In this document: positions 25,540-35,271 of the stretch, one piece after another
Position numbering within the stretch: position 1 is the stretch's first letter
How the letters are laid out: each line of letters begins with the position of its first letter
NCBI RefSeq assembly: GCF_900168205.1
Contig: NZ_FUZE01000007.1
Span: 62,001 to 126,000 of the forward strand
DNA length: 64,000 nt
Direction: 5' to 3'
DNA from: Chryseobacterium balustinum
Lineage (GTDB): Bacteria; Bacteroidota; Bacteroidia; Flavobacteriales; Weeksellaceae
Notes under the pieces: generated by a model
Seen by the model: the letters and a program-made list of their open reading frames with translations, nothing else
What the model was told of the DNA's origin: nothing
Database searches by the model: none
Made by a program: the position numbers and the translations under genes

Positions 25540-26844
25540 ATGAAAAAAATATGGCAAAAAGACAACAATGCCACTAATATATTAGTCAACAAATTTACAG
25601 TCGGGAAAGATCTTGATTTTGATGAACGTTTGGCAAAATATGACGTCAAAGGTTCGATGGCGCACTGTAAAATGTTGGCAGAAGTTGGAATTATTTCCAA
25701 TGAAGAATCGAAGCAGATGTTGTCTGTTTTGGAAGAAATTTTGAATGATATCGAAAACGGAACTTTTGAAATCGATAAAAGTGCGGAAGATATTCATTCG
25801 CAAATTGAATCTATTTTAATTGAGAAATTAGGCGATACAGGAAAGAAAATTCATACGGCAAGATCAAGAAATGATCAGGTTTTATTGGATATAAAATTGT
25901 ATTTGGTGGATGAAATCCGTGAAATTACGTCTTTAACGGATGAGTTTTTTCAAATATTAATTAAACTGGCGGAACAACATAAAAACGTTCTGCTTCCGGG
26001 ATATACACATTTACAAATTGCAATGCCTTCATCGTTCGGATTGTGGTTTGGAGCGTATGCAGAAGCCTTGTTAGATGATGTTGAAATGCTTTTCTCTGTT
26101 AAAAATATCATTAATAAGAATCCATTGGGATCTGCGGCAGGTTATGGCTCATCTTTCCCGATTGATCGTGAAAGTACAACGTATAATTTAGGTTTTCAAT
26201 CAATGAATTATAATTCGGTTTACGCTCAAATGACGCGTGGAAAATCAGAGAAAATGTTGTCGATGGCAATGGCAACTTTGGCGGGAACGTTGGGGAAATT
26301 TGCATATGATGTTTGTTTGTATTTAAATCAGAATTTTAATTTTATAAGCTTTCCAAAGGAGTTTACGACAGGAAGCAGCATTATGCCCCATAAAAAAAAT
26401 CCTGATATTTTTGAATTGGTTCGTGCACGTTGCAATAGAATTCAGTCGTTGCCGAATGAATTTATTTTATTGACGAATAATCTTCCTTCAGGTTATCACC
26501 GAGATATGCAGTTGACAAAGGAAATTCTTTTCCCGGCAATTGATTCATTGAAAGAATGTCTGGAGATTTTAAGCTATACATTACCGAATATTCAGGTGAA
26601 AGATGGTATTTTGGAAGACAAAAAGTATAAATATCTTTTCAGTGTAGAGAAAATCAACGAAGAGGTGAAAAACGGAAGTTCATTCCGTGATGCTTATGTA
26701 AAAGTAGGGCAGGAGATTGAAAATAATGAGTTTGATTTTGATATAAAAAATCTTAATCATACTCACGAGGGAAGCATAGGAAATCTTTGTTTAGATAAAA
26801 TAGAATATCAGTTTAATAAACTGAAAAATAAATTATTGGGTTGA
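25540..26844 (+). CDS. argH: Argininosuccinate lyase
   Basis: This 434-residue enzyme cleaves argininosuccinate to arginine and fumarate, the last step of the pathway. The signature TTGSSIMPHKKNPD is present as FTTGSSIMPHKKNP near residue 280. SARSRNDQVLLD (as TARSRNDQ) is in the N-terminal part. I chose the Met at 25540 (MKKIWQKDNN); two in-frame starts upstream would add sequence that partly derives from the repeat element. It is the last gene of the arginine operon. Confidence 0.95.
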   Translation: MKKIWQKDNNATNILVNKFTVGKDLDFDERLAKYDVKGSMAHCKMLAEVGIISNEESKQMLSVLEEILNDIENGTFEIDKSAEDIHSQIESILIEKLGDTGKKIHTARSRNDQVLLDIKLYLVDEIREITSLTDEFFQILIKLAEQHKNVLLPGYTHLQIAMPSSFGLWFGAYAEALLDDVEMLFSVKNIINKNPLGSAAGYGSSFPIDRESTTYNLGFQSMNYNSVYAQMTRGKSEKMLSMAMATLAGTLGKFAYDVCLYLNQNFNFISFPKEFTTGSSIMPHKKNPDIFELVRARCNRIQSLPNEFILLTNNLPSGYHRDMQLTKEILFPAIDSLKECLEILSYTLPNIQVKDGILEDKKYKYLFSVEKINEEVKNGSSFRDAYVKVGQEIENNEFDFDIKNLNHTHEGSIGNLCLDKIEYQFNKLKNKLLG

Positions 26845-26870
26845 AAATTTTAAACTAAAACTATTCTTAG

Positions 26871-26959
26871 ATGCTTCGACTCCGCTCAGCATGACATCTG
26901 TAATACTAGCTGTTTTTATTAGCGATTCATTTCTAGCGGTGTCAGCAAAGTCGAAGCAT
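26871..26959. repeat. Long-range hairpin element after argH
   Basis: ATGCTTCGAC (26871-26880) and GTCGAAGCAT (26950-26959) are exact reverse complements 69 bases apart. An inner AGCATGACATC/GGTGTCAGC pairing extends them. It lies between convergent argH and the Lrp-type gene and may serve as a bidirectional terminator or be a mobile palindromic element. Confidence 0.6.
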
Positions 26960-27004
26960 TTTTATTTAATTTATGAGTTAAAATATTTTTTTTAAATAAA
27001 AAAC

Positions 27005-27466
27005 TCAATCCAAATCAATTTTAAATTTAGTAGATTTTTTAACCTCATGAAGTACGATAGAGCTATGATATTGTCCGATATTAGGAATGTTTGAAATAAT
27101 GTTTACCGCAAACTCATTATAAGAATTAATGTCTTTTGCAATAATTTTCAACATATAGTCATATTCACCTGAAAGACTAATGATTTCCTGAACTTCATCG
27201 TGTTTTCCAATGTTTTTTTCGAAAGTTTCAAGAACTTTTTGTGATTGTTCTTTTAAACGTACGTTACAGTAAACAACAATATTTAAACCTAATTTTTCAC
27301 GGTTCAAAAGGCCAACGTATTTTTCGATGATTCCCTGTTTTTCCAGTTGTTTGATACGTTCATACGTTGGCGTAAAGGTAAGCCCGATTTTTTCTGAAAT
27401 TTCCTTTACAGAATGTGTAGAATCTTCCTGAATAATACTGAGAATCATTTTGTCTTTTAAATCCAT
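27005..27466 (-). CDS. Lrp/AsnC-family transcriptional regulator
   Basis: This 153-residue protein has the N-terminal winged HTH of the Lrp family (MILSIIQEDSTHSVKEISEK, then TPTYERIKQLEKQG) and a C-terminal RAM/effector domain with ISLSGEYDYMLKI. The ATG at 27466 (MDLKDKMIL) fits the family start. It lies between the arginine genes and pyrB, divergent from pyrB, with about 240 bases between. Lrp-type proteins sense amino acids, so control of the arginine or pyrimidine genes is a fair inference but not shown. Confidence 0.9.
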   Translation of the reverse strand: MDLKDKMILSIIQEDSTHSVKEISEKIGLTFTPTYERIKQLEKQGIIEKYVGLLNREKLGLNIVVYCNVRLKEQSQKVLETFEKNIGKHDEVQEIISLSGEYDYMLKIIAKDINSYNEFAVNIISNIPNIGQYHSSIVLHEVKKSTKFKIDLD

Positions 27467-27553
27467 AAAATAGGGTTGAGTTGGAAACAAAAATAGTATT
27501 TATAAATGAAAATAAGGAGAGAATAATATTTTTTAATCAAATCATAATTTAGT

Positions 27554-27584
27554 TTTGTCAGTTCGCTCAAATGTTATATCTTTG
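27554..27584 (+). promoter_or_regulatory. pyrB-leader promoter, exact Bacteroidota consensus
   Basis: TTTG at 27554-27557 and TATCTTTG at 27577-27584 are separated by exactly 19 bases, matching TTTG-N19-TAnnTTTG at every fixed position. Transcription should start at about 27589-27592, which is at or next to the leader ATG at 27591. The leader may be read from a nearly leaderless mRNA. Confidence 0.8.
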
Positions 27585-27590
27585 CACCTA

Positions 27591-27662
27591 ATGAATAACA
27601 CAGTATTTATATCATTAGAATTACCGGGCGTAGACGCCCTTTACGATATTTATTTATTTTAA
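27591..27662 (+). CDS. Predicted pyrB leader peptide (23 codons)
   Basis: This short frame starts MNNTVFISLELPGV and ends in IYLF before TAA. Its codons cover a GGGCG-TAGA-CGCCC hairpin (27625-27639), then an A/T-rich stretch with TATTTATTTATTTT. The stop codon falls inside the left arm of the following terminator. This matches the order of the enterobacterial pyrBI attenuator: pause hairpin, U-rich tract, leader stop, terminator, pyrB. When UTP is low, polymerase would pause in the U-rich tract, the ribosome would catch up and block the terminator. The peptide has no expected function of its own. The model is inferred from architecture. Confidence 0.7.
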   Translation: MNNTVFISLELPGVDALYDIYLF

Positions 27663-27690
27663 GCGAAGATGTTTCTTCGCTTTTTTTTTG
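27661..27690 (+). terminator. Attenuator terminator upstream of pyrB
   Basis: AAGCGAAGA (27661-27669) and TCTTCGCTT (27674-27682) form a 9-bp stem with a four-base loop, followed by T to 27689. It lies 18 bases before the pyrB ATG and downstream of a consensus promoter, so it must be read through for pyrB expression. Confidence 0.85.
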
Positions 27691-27707
27691 TGAAAAATTA
27701 AGATATT

Positions 27708-28598
27708 ATGTTTACGATTACAGAACTAAGTACCGAGAGAATCAACAGTATAGTAACAGAAGCGCTGGCTTTTGCTAATGGAAAAACTGCCAAAATTGAA
27801 GGAGAAGTTTTTTGCTCAAATCTCTTCTTTGAAGACAGCACAAGAACGAAAACAAGCTTTGATATTGCTGAAAGAAAATTAGGTTTGCAGGTGGTTCCTT
27901 TCGATGCTTCAAACAGTTCTGTGAATAAAGGTGAAAGTTTATACGACACAGTAAAAACTATTGAAAGTTTAGGAGTAAATCTTGTCGTAATCCGAGACAA
28001 GAAAGACAGGTATTTTGACGAATTAAAAAATATTACAATTCCCGTTATCAACGGAGGAGACGGAACCGGAAATCATCCTTCTCAATGTATGTTAGATTTA
28101 ATGACAATCTATCAGGAATTTGGAAAATTTGAAGGGTTGAAAATAGGAATTGTTGGAGATGTAAAACACAGTAGAGTTGCCAATTCAAATGCAGAAGCAT
28201 TAAGAAGATTAGGTGCAAAAGTATACTTCTCAGGACCTGAACAATGGTTTGATGAAGGAGCTTTAATTAACGGGACTTATCTTTCTGTTGATGAATTAAT
28301 TAAAGAAGTTGATGTTTTAATGTTATTGAGGATTCAACATGAAAGACACGATGCAAAAATGAGTTTCTCAGCTTCAGACTACCACAGAAAATATGGTTTG
28401 ACGAAAGAAAGAGAAAAAGCAATGAAGAAAGAAGCGATCATCATGCATCCAGCTCCAATCAACAGAGGAGTAGAAATTGATACAGACTTGGTAGAATGCG
28501 AACGCTCAAGAATTTTCAAACAAATGGAGAACGGTGTTTTCGCAAGAATGGCAATTTTAAAAGAAGCTTTGGAAGGACAAGGATACACTTTTAAATAA
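27708..28598 (+). CDS. pyrB: Aspartate carbamoyltransferase catalytic chain
   Basis: This 296-residue enzyme makes carbamoyl aspartate, the committed pyrimidine step. The carbamoyl-phosphate site [16 protein letters not shown] is near residue 43, the [12 protein letters not shown] motif is in the middle, and [13 protein letters not shown] is near the C-terminus. No pyrI regulatory chain is adjacent. Expression is probably set by the leader attenuator directly upstream. carA follows after 91 bases. Confidence 0.95.
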   Translation: MFTITELSTERINSIVTEALAFANGKTAKIEGEVFCSNLFFEDSTRTKTSFDIAERKLGLQVVPFDASNSSVNKGESLYDTVKTIESLGVNLVVIRDKKDRYFDELKNITIPVINGGDGTGNHPSQCMLDLMTIYQEFGKFEGLKIGIVGDVKHSRVANSNAEALRRLGAKVYFSGPEQWFDEGALINGTYLSVDELIKEVDVLMLLRIQHERHDAKMSFSASDYHRKYGLTKEREKAMKKEAIIMHPAPINRGVEIDTDLVECERSRIFKQMENGVFARMAILKEALEGQGYTFK

Positions 28599-28648
28599 GC
28601 CAATAGAATTAAAGAAAAAATAAGAAGTAAAATAACAGAATGAAGAAG

Positions 28649-28683
28649 TCTAACTTCTAATTTCTAAAATCTAATATCTAATT
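28649..28683 (+). repeat. Five tandem heptamers before carA
   Basis: Five units of period seven read TCTAACT, TCTAATT, TCTAAAA, TCTAATA, TCTAATT. The array ends six bases before the carA ATG. A matching five-unit array precedes carB. Confidence 0.85.
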
Positions 28684-28689
28684 TAAAAA

Positions 28690-29766
28690 ATGAAGAAAAA
28701 GTTAATACTGGAGTCTGGTGAAGTGTTTCATGGAGAAGGTTTCGGAACAGAATTGGAAACTGCAGGAGAAGTAGTTTTCAATACCGGAATGACAGGGTAT
28801 CAGGAGCTGATTTCTGACCCGTCTTATTGCGGTCAGATTGTTTGTATGACCTATCCGCTTATCGGAAATTATGGGATTAATAGAGATGATTATGAGAGTA
28901 TAGAGCCGGCTATCAAAGGTCTTATCGTGAAAGAACTTTGTGATTTGCCATCAAATTTCCGTACTCAGATTACTTTAGATGAATTATTTAAAAAGAAAAA
29001 CCTTTCAGGAATTTCAGGTATCGACACCAGAAGACTGACGAGAATTCTTCGTAATTCCGGAGTGGTGAAAGGAAAAATCGTAAACGTTGAAGCTGATGAA
29101 AACGAGGTTGTTACTGAATTAAAAGGCACAACTTTTCCAACCAATCAAGTGGAGCAGGTTTCAACAAAAACGGCATATGCAAATCCAGGAAGAGGACTTA
29201 AAGTAGTACTTGTGGATTTTGGTTCTAAATTAGGAATTATCAGAGAATTATCTCAAAGAAATTGCGACATCACAGTAGTTTCTCACGATACAACTGCCGA
29301 AGATATTTTATTGATGGATCCGGACGGCATCATGTTATCAAATGGTCCTGGAGACCCAGAAGATAATCAAGGAGCTTTAGAAATGATCCGTGGATTATTA
29401 GGAAAAGTTCCAATCTTTGGAATCTGTTTGGGGCACCAATTAATAGGTTTAGCTTGTGGAGCGAAAACTTTCAAGTTAAAATTCGGTCACAGAGGAGGAA
29501 ATCACCCGGTTTTAGATTTAGAGAAAAACAAAGTGGCAATTACTTCTCAAAACCATGGCTACGCAGTTGATCAGGAAAGTCTTAAAGATACAGATTTAGT
29601 TGAAACGCATATCGCATTGAACGACAGAACAAATGAAGGCTTGAAACACAAAATTCACCCTTGTTTCTCAGTTCAGTATCACCCGGAAGCAAGTCCCGGT
29701 CCTGAAGATGCGAATTATTTATTTGATGATTTCATCACGTTGATGGAGGATTTTAAGAATAAGTAA
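28690..29766 (+). CDS. carA: Carbamoyl-phosphate synthase small subunit
   Basis: This 358-residue glutaminase subunit supplies ammonia to CarB. The class I amidotransferase nucleophile is Cys246 in FGICLGHQL, and the His-Glu pair is in SVQYHPEASPGP near the C-terminus. The N-terminal CarA domain motif NTGMTGYQE is at residues 31-39. Carbamoyl phosphate serves both PyrB and the arginine transcarbamylase, and both are encoded in this window. Confidence 0.96.
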   Translation: MKKKLILESGEVFHGEGFGTELETAGEVVFNTGMTGYQELISDPSYCGQIVCMTYPLIGNYGINRDDYESIEPAIKGLIVKELCDLPSNFRTQITLDELFKKKNLSGISGIDTRRLTRILRNSGVVKGKIVNVEADENEVVTELKGTTFPTNQVEQVSTKTAYANPGRGLKVVLVDFGSKLGIIRELSQRNCDITVVSHDTTAEDILLMDPDGIMLSNGPGDPEDNQGALEMIRGLLGKVPIFGICLGHQLIGLACGAKTFKLKFGHRGGNHPVLDLEKNKVAITSQNHGYAVDQESLKDTDLVETHIALNDRTNEGLKHKIHPCFSVQYHPEASPGPEDANYLFDDFITLMEDFKNK

Positions 29767-29777
29767 AACATTAAGTT

Positions 29778-29873
29778 TGTCATTCAGAACAAAGCGAAAG
29801 CGCAGTAAAGAATCCCTACAAAGAAAGTTTAGATTCCTACGGAAATCGCAGATTCGACAAAGTCAATGACAAT
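29778..29873. repeat. MITE-like TGTCATTCAGAA element
   Basis: TTTGTCATTCAGAACAAAGC opens the element and AAAGTCAATGACAATG closes it as an imperfect inverted repeat, with GATTCC/GATTCG blocks between. It belongs with the elements at 9511, 22166 and 46663. Confidence 0.55.
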
Positions 29874-29911
29874 GTGTAAATTAAATCTAAATAAAAAAAC
29901 AGTGCTAAAAG

Positions 29912-29946
29912 TCTAACATCTAGCTTCTAGCATCTAACATCTAACT
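29912..29946 (+). repeat. Five tandem heptamers before carB
   Basis: Units read TCTAACA, TCTAGCT, TCTAGCA, TCTAACA, TCTAACT with no gaps. The array ends five bases before the carB ATG, the same arrangement as before carA. Confidence 0.85.
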
Positions 29947-29951
29947 TAGAA

Positions 29952-32900
29952 ATGGCAAAACGTACAGATATAAAAACAATTTTAGTAATCGGTTCAGGAC
30001 CTATCATCATTGGTCAGGCGGCAGAATTTGATTACGCGGGAACGCAGGCTTGTTTGTCTTTGAGAGAAGAAGGCTACAAGGTTATTTTGATCAATTCAAA
30101 TCCTGCAACGATCATGACAGATGTTGAAATCGCTGACAAGGTTTACATCGAGCCGATTTCACTTCAGTTTGTAAGTCACATCATCAGAAAAGAGCGTCCC
30201 GATGCGCTTTTACCAACTCTTGGTGGACAAACAGGTTTGAACATGGCGGTAGAATTGGAAAAATCAGGAATTCTTGAAGAATGTAAAGTTGAAGTTCTTG
30301 GAACTACGCTTTCAGCAATCAACAGAGCGGAAGACAGAGATCTTTTCCGTGAATTGATGAGAGAATTGAACGAACCAGTTCCTGAATCTGATATCGTAAA
30401 TACGGTAGAAGGAGCAATCAATTTTGCTAATGAAATTGGGTATCCGGTAATTGTTCGTCCTGCCTTCACAATGGGGGGAACAGGTGGAGGAATCGCTGCT
30501 ACTGAAGCTGAATTAAAAGAAATTGCTGAATTAGGATTAAAATATAGTCCTGTTACACAATGTTTGATTGAAAGATCAATCGCGGGTTTCAAAGAAATTG
30601 AATACGAAGTAATGCGTGATGCAAACGACAACGCGATTGTGGTTTGTAACATGGAAAATATAGATCCGGTTGGAGTTCACACTGGTGATTCAATCGTTGT
30701 GGCACCTTCTCAAACACTTTCTGATAGAGAATATCAACTGTTGAGAAACGCTTCGTTAAAAATCATCAGAGCTTTAGGAATTGAGGGTGGTTGTAACGTA
30801 CAGTTGGCTTTAGATCCACATTCATTCGAATATTATATCATCGAAGTTAACCCGAGAGTTTCTCGTTCATCGGCTTTGGCATCAAAAGCTACAGGTTATC
30901 CGATTGCTAAAATTGCTGCAAAAATTGCGGTAGGATTAACTTTAGATGAAATCATGAATCCAGTTACCGGAACATCTTACGCTTGTTTTGAACCAGCTTT
31001 AGATTATGTGGTAACGAAGTTCCCAAGATTCCCATTTGATAAATTCGAAACAGCAGACAGAAGATTATCAACTCAGATGAAAGCGACGGGTGAAGTAATG
31101 GCTATCGGAAGAAATTTCGAAGAATCTTTACAAAAAGCGATTCGTTCTCTTGAAACTGGAATTAAACATATTGGTTTAAAAACGAAACAGGCGGAAGCAC
31201 TTACGGCAGAAGAAATCGAAAGAAGAATCAGAGTTTGTGATGACGAAAGATTATTCATCATCGGTGATGCTTTAAGAAGAGGATACGACTGGGAACAAAT
31301 CGTAGAATGGAGCAAAATAGATAAATTCTTTATCTGGAAAATCAAGAAATTAATTGATTTCGAAAAAGTAATTGCTGATAATAAGTTTGATATAGAAACT
31401 TTAATTCAGGCTAAAAAATTAGGTTTCGCAGATGTAAATATCGCTGTTCTTTGGGATGTAAAAGAGCGTGAAATCTTCAATTTCAGAAAAGAAAACGGAG
31501 TAATGCCGGTTTACAAAATGGTAGACACTTGCGCTGCGGAATTTGAATCTGAAACTCCATATTTCTACGGAACTTACGAAGAAGAAAACGAAAGTGTAGC
31601 TTCAGACAAAGAAAAAATCATCGTTTTGGGTTCTGGACCAATCAGAATCGGACAAGGGGTTGAGTTTGATTACGCAACAGTTCACTCGGTTTGGGCAATC
31701 AAAGAAATGGGTTATGAAGCGATTATCATCAACAACAACCCTGAAACAGTTTCTACAGACTTCTCAATTTCAGATAAATTATACTTCGAACCTTTAACGG
31801 AAGAAGATGTAATGAATATTATCGAGCTTGAAAAACCAAAAGGGGTTGTGGTACAGTTCGGTGGACAAACAGCGATTAACTTAGCTGATAAATTGGCAGC
31901 TCACGGAGTTCAGATCTTAGGAACTTCTTTGGAAGATCTAGACAGAGCTGAAAACAGAGATAAATTTGAAAAAGCCCTTCAGGAAATGGGAATTCCTCAA
32001 CCTTTAGGAAAAACTTCAACATCAAAAGAAGAAGCGATAAAAATTGCCAACGAAATCGGTTATCCGGTATTAGTTCGTCCAAGTTACGTTTTGGGAGGTA
32101 GAGCAATGGAAATTGTTTATACCGAAGCAGAACTTTCTCATTATATGGAATTTGCGGTAGATGCAAGTCCGGAACACCCTGTCTTAGTTGACAGATACAT
32201 GGTCGGAAAAGAAATTGAAGTAGATGCAATCTGCGACGGTGAAACGGTAATCATTCCAGGAATTATGGAGCACATCGAAAGAGCGGGAGTTCACTCCGGA
32301 GACTCGATTGCGGTGTATCCTCCACAGAATATTTCTCAAAGCGAAGTTGATACTTTGGTAGATTATACACAAAGATTAGCTAAGGGTTTGAAAGTAATTG
32401 GTTTAATGAATATTCAATACGTTCTTTTTGAAGGAAATGTATATGTAATTGAAGTGAATCCACGTTCATCAAGAACAGTTCCTTTCTTATCTAAAATTAC
32501 GGAAGTTCCGATGGCAAACCTTGCTACAAAAGCAATTTTAGGTCAAAAACTGACTGACTTAGGTTACAAAAACGGATTGGTTCCGAATAAAGAAGGTGTT
32601 TTCGTAAAAGTTCCGGTATTCTCTTTCTCAAAATTAACGAAAGTTGACATCTCTTTAGGCCCAGAAATGAAGTCTACAGGAGAAGTGATGGGGAAAGACA
32701 CAACTTTAGAAAAAGCGCTTTATAAAGGATTGGTTGCAGCAGGAAGAAAAGTTCCGATGCACGGTTCAATCTTATTCACTGTAGCTGATAAACATAAACA
32801 GGAAGCGGCAGATTTAGCTGCAAGATTCCATGAAGTTGGTTTCAGAATCTGGGCAACAGAAGGAACGGCGAAATTCTTCGGAGAACAAGGAATTCCTTGC

Positions 32901-33134
32901 AAAATTGGTTATAAAATAGGAGAGGAAAGTGTAAACTTAATCGATTTGATTCAAAAAGGAAAGGTACAATACGTTGTCAACACTATGACGAAAGGAAAAC
33001 AGTCTGAAAGAGACGGGTTCCAAATCAGAAGAATGAGTGTAGAAAACGGTGTTCCTTGTTTAACTTCGATGGATACAGTTGAAGCAATATTGAAAGTTAT
33101 CGAAAGCATGAGTTTCAAAATGGAGACGATGTAA
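29952..33134 (+). CDS. carB: Carbamoyl-phosphate synthase large subunit
   Basis: This 1060-residue subunit makes carbamoyl phosphate from bicarbonate, ammonia and two ATP. It consists of two homologous ATP-grasp halves: the first begins [20 protein letters not shown], the second, near residue 560, [18 protein letters not shown]. The last ~130 residues form the MGS-like allosteric domain ([17 protein letters not shown]). Length and motifs are complete. It is the end of the pyrB-carA-carB series and is closed by a strong terminator. Confidence 0.97.
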   Translation: MAKRTDIKTILVIGSGPIIIGQAAEFDYAGTQACLSLREEGYKVILINSNPATIMTDVEIADKVYIEPISLQFVSHIIRKERPDALLPTLGGQTGLNMAVELEKSGILEECKVEVLGTTLSAINRAEDRDLFRELMRELNEPVPESDIVNTVEGAINFANEIGYPVIVRPAFTMGGTGGGIAATEAELKEIAELGLKYSPVTQCLIERSIAGFKEIEYEVMRDANDNAIVVCNMENIDPVGVHTGDSIVVAPSQTLSDREYQLLRNASLKIIRALGIEGGCNVQLALDPHSFEYYIIEVNPRVSRSSALASKATGYPIAKIAAKIAVGLTLDEIMNPVTGTSYACFEPALDYVVTKFPRFPFDKFETADRRLSTQMKATGEVMAIGRNFEESLQKAIRSLETGIKHIGLKTKQAEALTAEEIERRIRVCDDERLFIIGDALRRGYDWEQIVEWSKIDKFFIWKIKKLIDFEKVIADNKFDIETLIQAKKLGFADVNIAVLWDVKEREIFNFRKENGVMPVYKMVDTCAAEFESETPYFYGTYEEENESVASDKEKIIVLGSGPIRIGQGVEFDYATVHSVWAIKEMGYEAIIINNNPETVSTDFSISDKLYFEPLTEEDVMNIIELEKPKGVVVQFGGQTAINLADKLAAHGVQILGTSLEDLDRAENRDKFEKALQEMGIPQPLGKTSTSKEEAIKIANEIGYPVLVRPSYVLGGRAMEIVYTEAELSHYMEFAVDASPEHPVLVDRYMVGKEIEVDAICDGETVIIPGIMEHIERAGVHSGDSIAVYPPQNISQSEVDTLVDYTQRLAKGLKVIGLMNIQYVLFEGNVYVIEVNPRSSRTVPFLSKITEVPMANLATKAILGQKLTDLGYKNGLVPNKEGVFVKVPVFSFSKLTKVDISLGPEMKSTGEVMGKDTTLEKALYKGLVAAGRKVPMHGSILFTVADKHKQEAADLAARFHEVGFRIWATEGTAKFFGEQGIPCKIGYKIGEESVNLIDLIQKGKVQYVVNTMTKGKQSERDGFQIRRMSVENGVPCLTSMDTVEAILKVIESMSFKMETM

Positions 33135-33167
33135 TTTTTAAATAAAATTTGAACGAAACTTTTCGTC

Positions 33168-33206
33168 AAACCTAACAGGTTTTTAAAACCTGTTAGGTTT
33201 TTTTTG
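33168..33206 (+). terminator. Rho-independent terminator after carB
   Basis: AAACCTAACAGGTTTT (33168-33183) and AAAACCTGTTAGGTTT (33185-33200) form a near-perfect long stem, followed by a T run to 33206. Confidence 0.9.
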
Positions 33207-33330
33207 TTTATGAAAAATTAAATAATTTGTTGATTGATTGAAAATTGGTTACTTTAGAAAAATAATAAACGAGCTTAAAGTATTGCTTTAATCTAGGTGT
33301 TGGCGGAAATTTTATCTAAACAGTAAAAAA

Positions 33331-34005
33331 ATGAAAAACAATTCAAATTTTATTTTCAAATTATCAATTGCTCTTTTATTGGTTTTCTCAAGTTCATTTT
33401 TGTACGGACAGCAAATTATTAATAACAATCAAACAGAAACAATAAAATTGCCTGTAAAAAAAATTCTACAATATTTTAATGATTTTAACTATCATTATCT
33501 GAGTGAATATAAGTTGAATGAAACGAAAATAGATTCTATAACTCAAAATAATAATATTACCACACTTTATCTTACGGAAAACAAAAATTACGAATCCGCT
33601 ATAATCCTAACGGATTTGAATAAATATCAGAAAACAATCAAACAGAAATCTTTTGAAACTAATATATTAATGCTATTCAAAGGAGAATACAATGCAGAAA
33701 CGCTTAAATATCCAATAAAACCAAGTATTAACGAATCTTTTTCTAAGAACGGAATACTTAAATGGAAGATTAAAATTGAAACAGCAGACGAAAATTCAAC
33801 AAAATTGACATTTATTTTTGACTCTTTTGACAAGAAAAATAAACAAAAATTTATCACAACTTTTTCTAAAGGGATTGATAAACATTTTAAGTATACAATT
33901 CAACAGATATTTATAACAGAGAATTTTAAACGTCAAGTATTAAATTATTTAGCAAATAGTTCCAAATCTGATGCTTCAGATGCTGTTCCTACCAAAGGCA
34001 ATTGA
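33331..34005 (+). CDS. Secreted hypothetical protein
   Basis: This 224-residue protein has a signal peptide (ALLLVFSSSFLYGQQ) and a mature domain rich in Lys, Asn and Ile with several predicted strands. No family is recognised. It is the first gene of a run of single-gene units that are separated by partly palindromic spacers. GTTGGCG at 33299-33305 lies before it and the complementary TGCCAAC at 34015-34021 lies just after it. Confidence 0.7.
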   Translation: MKNNSNFIFKLSIALLLVFSSSFLYGQQIINNNQTETIKLPVKKILQYFNDFNYHYLSEYKLNETKIDSITQNNNITTLYLTENKNYESAIILTDLNKYQKTIKQKSFETNILMLFKGEYNAETLKYPIKPSINESFSKNGILKWKIKIETADENSTKLTFIFDSFDKKNKQKFITTFSKGIDKHFKYTIQQIFITENFKRQVLNYLANSSKSDASDAVPTKGN

Positions 34006-34014
34006 AAAAACTTC

Positions 34015-34152
34015 TGCCAACATCGGCTTAGTAATATGGTGGTTTTCGGCTAAATTTAACGGCAATTCTTCGATTGAAATATTGTGTAAAACAGAACATT
34101 TATACTTAGATTTCCGCCACATAGCAAAGCTTTGAAACGTTGTGCGATACGC
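34015..34152 (+). repeat. Palindromic spacer 1 (attC-like)
   Basis: The spacer begins TGCCAACATCGGC and ends ACGTTGTGCGATACGC (34137-34152). GGCTTAGTAATATGGTGG near its left end is imperfectly complementary to CCGCCACATAGCAAAGCTT near its right end, so it can fold as one long bulged hairpin, as integron attC sites do. The right-end motif recurs in spacer 2 with two changes in 16 bases. No integron integrase is in the window. Confidence 0.45.
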
Positions 34153-34185
34153 TAAAACAATAAAGATAAAAATGAAACACAAAAA

Positions 34186-34752
34186 ATGAATAAATTATCC
34201 ATAAAATACATACTTTTTCTATTGTTTTTAATGAGTCTTCTATCTTCTTCGTACGCACAGACCGAAAAAAAAACATTTTATACAACTGGCCAAATTAAAG
34301 AAGTCGCTCAATATGACAAGAGTGGAAAAACAACAGGAGAGGCAAAAGCTTATCATCCAAATGGAAAATTGGAACGGATTGGTCAATATCAAAACGGAAA
34401 ACAAATTGGAGAATGGAAACAGTATTTTAAAAACGGAAAATTATCAATTATTGGATTATTTGAGAATGGAAAGCAAAAAGATTATTGGACTTATTATTGG
34501 CCTAATGGAGAATTAAGAGGAAAAGTAAAATTTAAAGAAGGTAGACAGACAGGAGAATGGAAAGAATATCACGAAAATGGAATATTAGCAGGAATTGGAA
34601 ACTATGAAAACGGAGAAAAAATAGGTGAATGGAAGGCTTATTATGAAAATGAGCAGTTAACAAGCATAGGAAACTATGTGAATGGGGAAAAGGTGGGAGA
34701 ATGGAAGTATTATGATAAACAAGGTAAGTTATTAGAAACAGAAAAATACTAA
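34186..34752 (+). CDS. Secreted MORN_2/YwqK-type repeat protein
   Basis: This 188-residue protein has a signal peptide ending SSSYAQT and then about six copies of a 23-residue repeat with the core GEWKxYxxNGKL. Such repeats are found in proteins named YwqK-family antitoxins and in MORN-variant proteins; secretion here argues against a classical intracellular antitoxin. A surface or periplasmic binding role is possible. It is the second unit of the spacer-separated array. Confidence 0.8.
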   Translation: MNKLSIKYILFLLFLMSLLSSSYAQTEKKTFYTTGQIKEVAQYDKSGKTTGEAKAYHPNGKLERIGQYQNGKQIGEWKQYFKNGKLSIIGLFENGKQKDYWTYYWPNGELRGKVKFKEGRQTGEWKEYHENGILAGIGNYENGEKIGEWKAYYENEQLTSIGNYVNGEKVGEWKYYDKQGKLLETEKY

Positions 34753-34759
34753 AAAAGTG

Positions 34760-34881
34760 CAATCGTAAAACAAAGGCTTAAAAATAGTGGGACGAAACTT
34801 CAAAATCCAAAGTTTGCCATTCGATTGAACTTCTGTGCTAAAAATCCACATTGCAATGACCCGCAACGTTGTACGATATGC
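34760..34881 (+). repeat. Palindromic spacer 2 (attC-like)
   Basis: The spacer contains GGCTTAAAAATAGTGGGACG at left and CCACATTGCAATGACCCGCA at right, and ends ACGTTGTACGATATGC (34866-34881), which matches the end of spacer 1 at 14 of 16 positions. No gene is present within it. Confidence 0.45.
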
Positions 34882-34917
34882 CAAATCAGCATTCTGCATA
34901 AATTGTTGACAAAAAAG

Positions 34918-35199
34918 ATGAGAAAACTTATAATAATCATTTCTATTTTGAATTTGCAATCCTGTGAAAACAAATACAATTTAGAAAATACTTTTTGGAA
35001 ACATTGTGGAGATTACCCAATATCAGACGTTATTGTTATTGGGAAAGAACGCGCTGTATATGTAAGAAATGACAGTATCTATTTTAACAAAAACGATTCA
35101 TTATTTGGGGTTATCGACACCATAGAATATTACTATGGAGAAAGAAGATTATTTGTTCGAGATTTGAAGGGTAATGTGGGAAGATATTGTGAAAAATGA
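34918..35199 (+). CDS. Small predicted lipoprotein
   Basis: This 93-residue protein starts MRKLIIIISILNLQSCENK, a short signal with Cys16 in a lipobox-like SC. The mature part is acidic with paired aromatic residues (YYYGERRLFVRDL). I chose the ATG at 34918 because an earlier start would read through spacer sequence. The family is unknown. Confidence 0.65.
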   Translation: MRKLIIIISILNLQSCENKYNLENTFWKHCGDYPISDVIVIGKERAVYVRNDSIYFNKNDSLFGVIDTIEYYYGERRLFVRDLKGNVGRYCEK

Positions 35200-35271
35200 A
35201 TGCATCGGAAATAAAAAACTATTCCTACTTTTAATTTTTTACAATTGGCAAAAACAAAAACTACGATCAAA

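Noticed and set aside
28649..28683. Heptamer arrays as a CRISPR array
   Set aside because: The units are only seven bases with no spacers, and no cas genes are present.
34186..34752. Calling the YwqK-type repeat protein an antitoxin
   Set aside because: It has a signal peptide and no adjacent toxin gene; the name would mislead.
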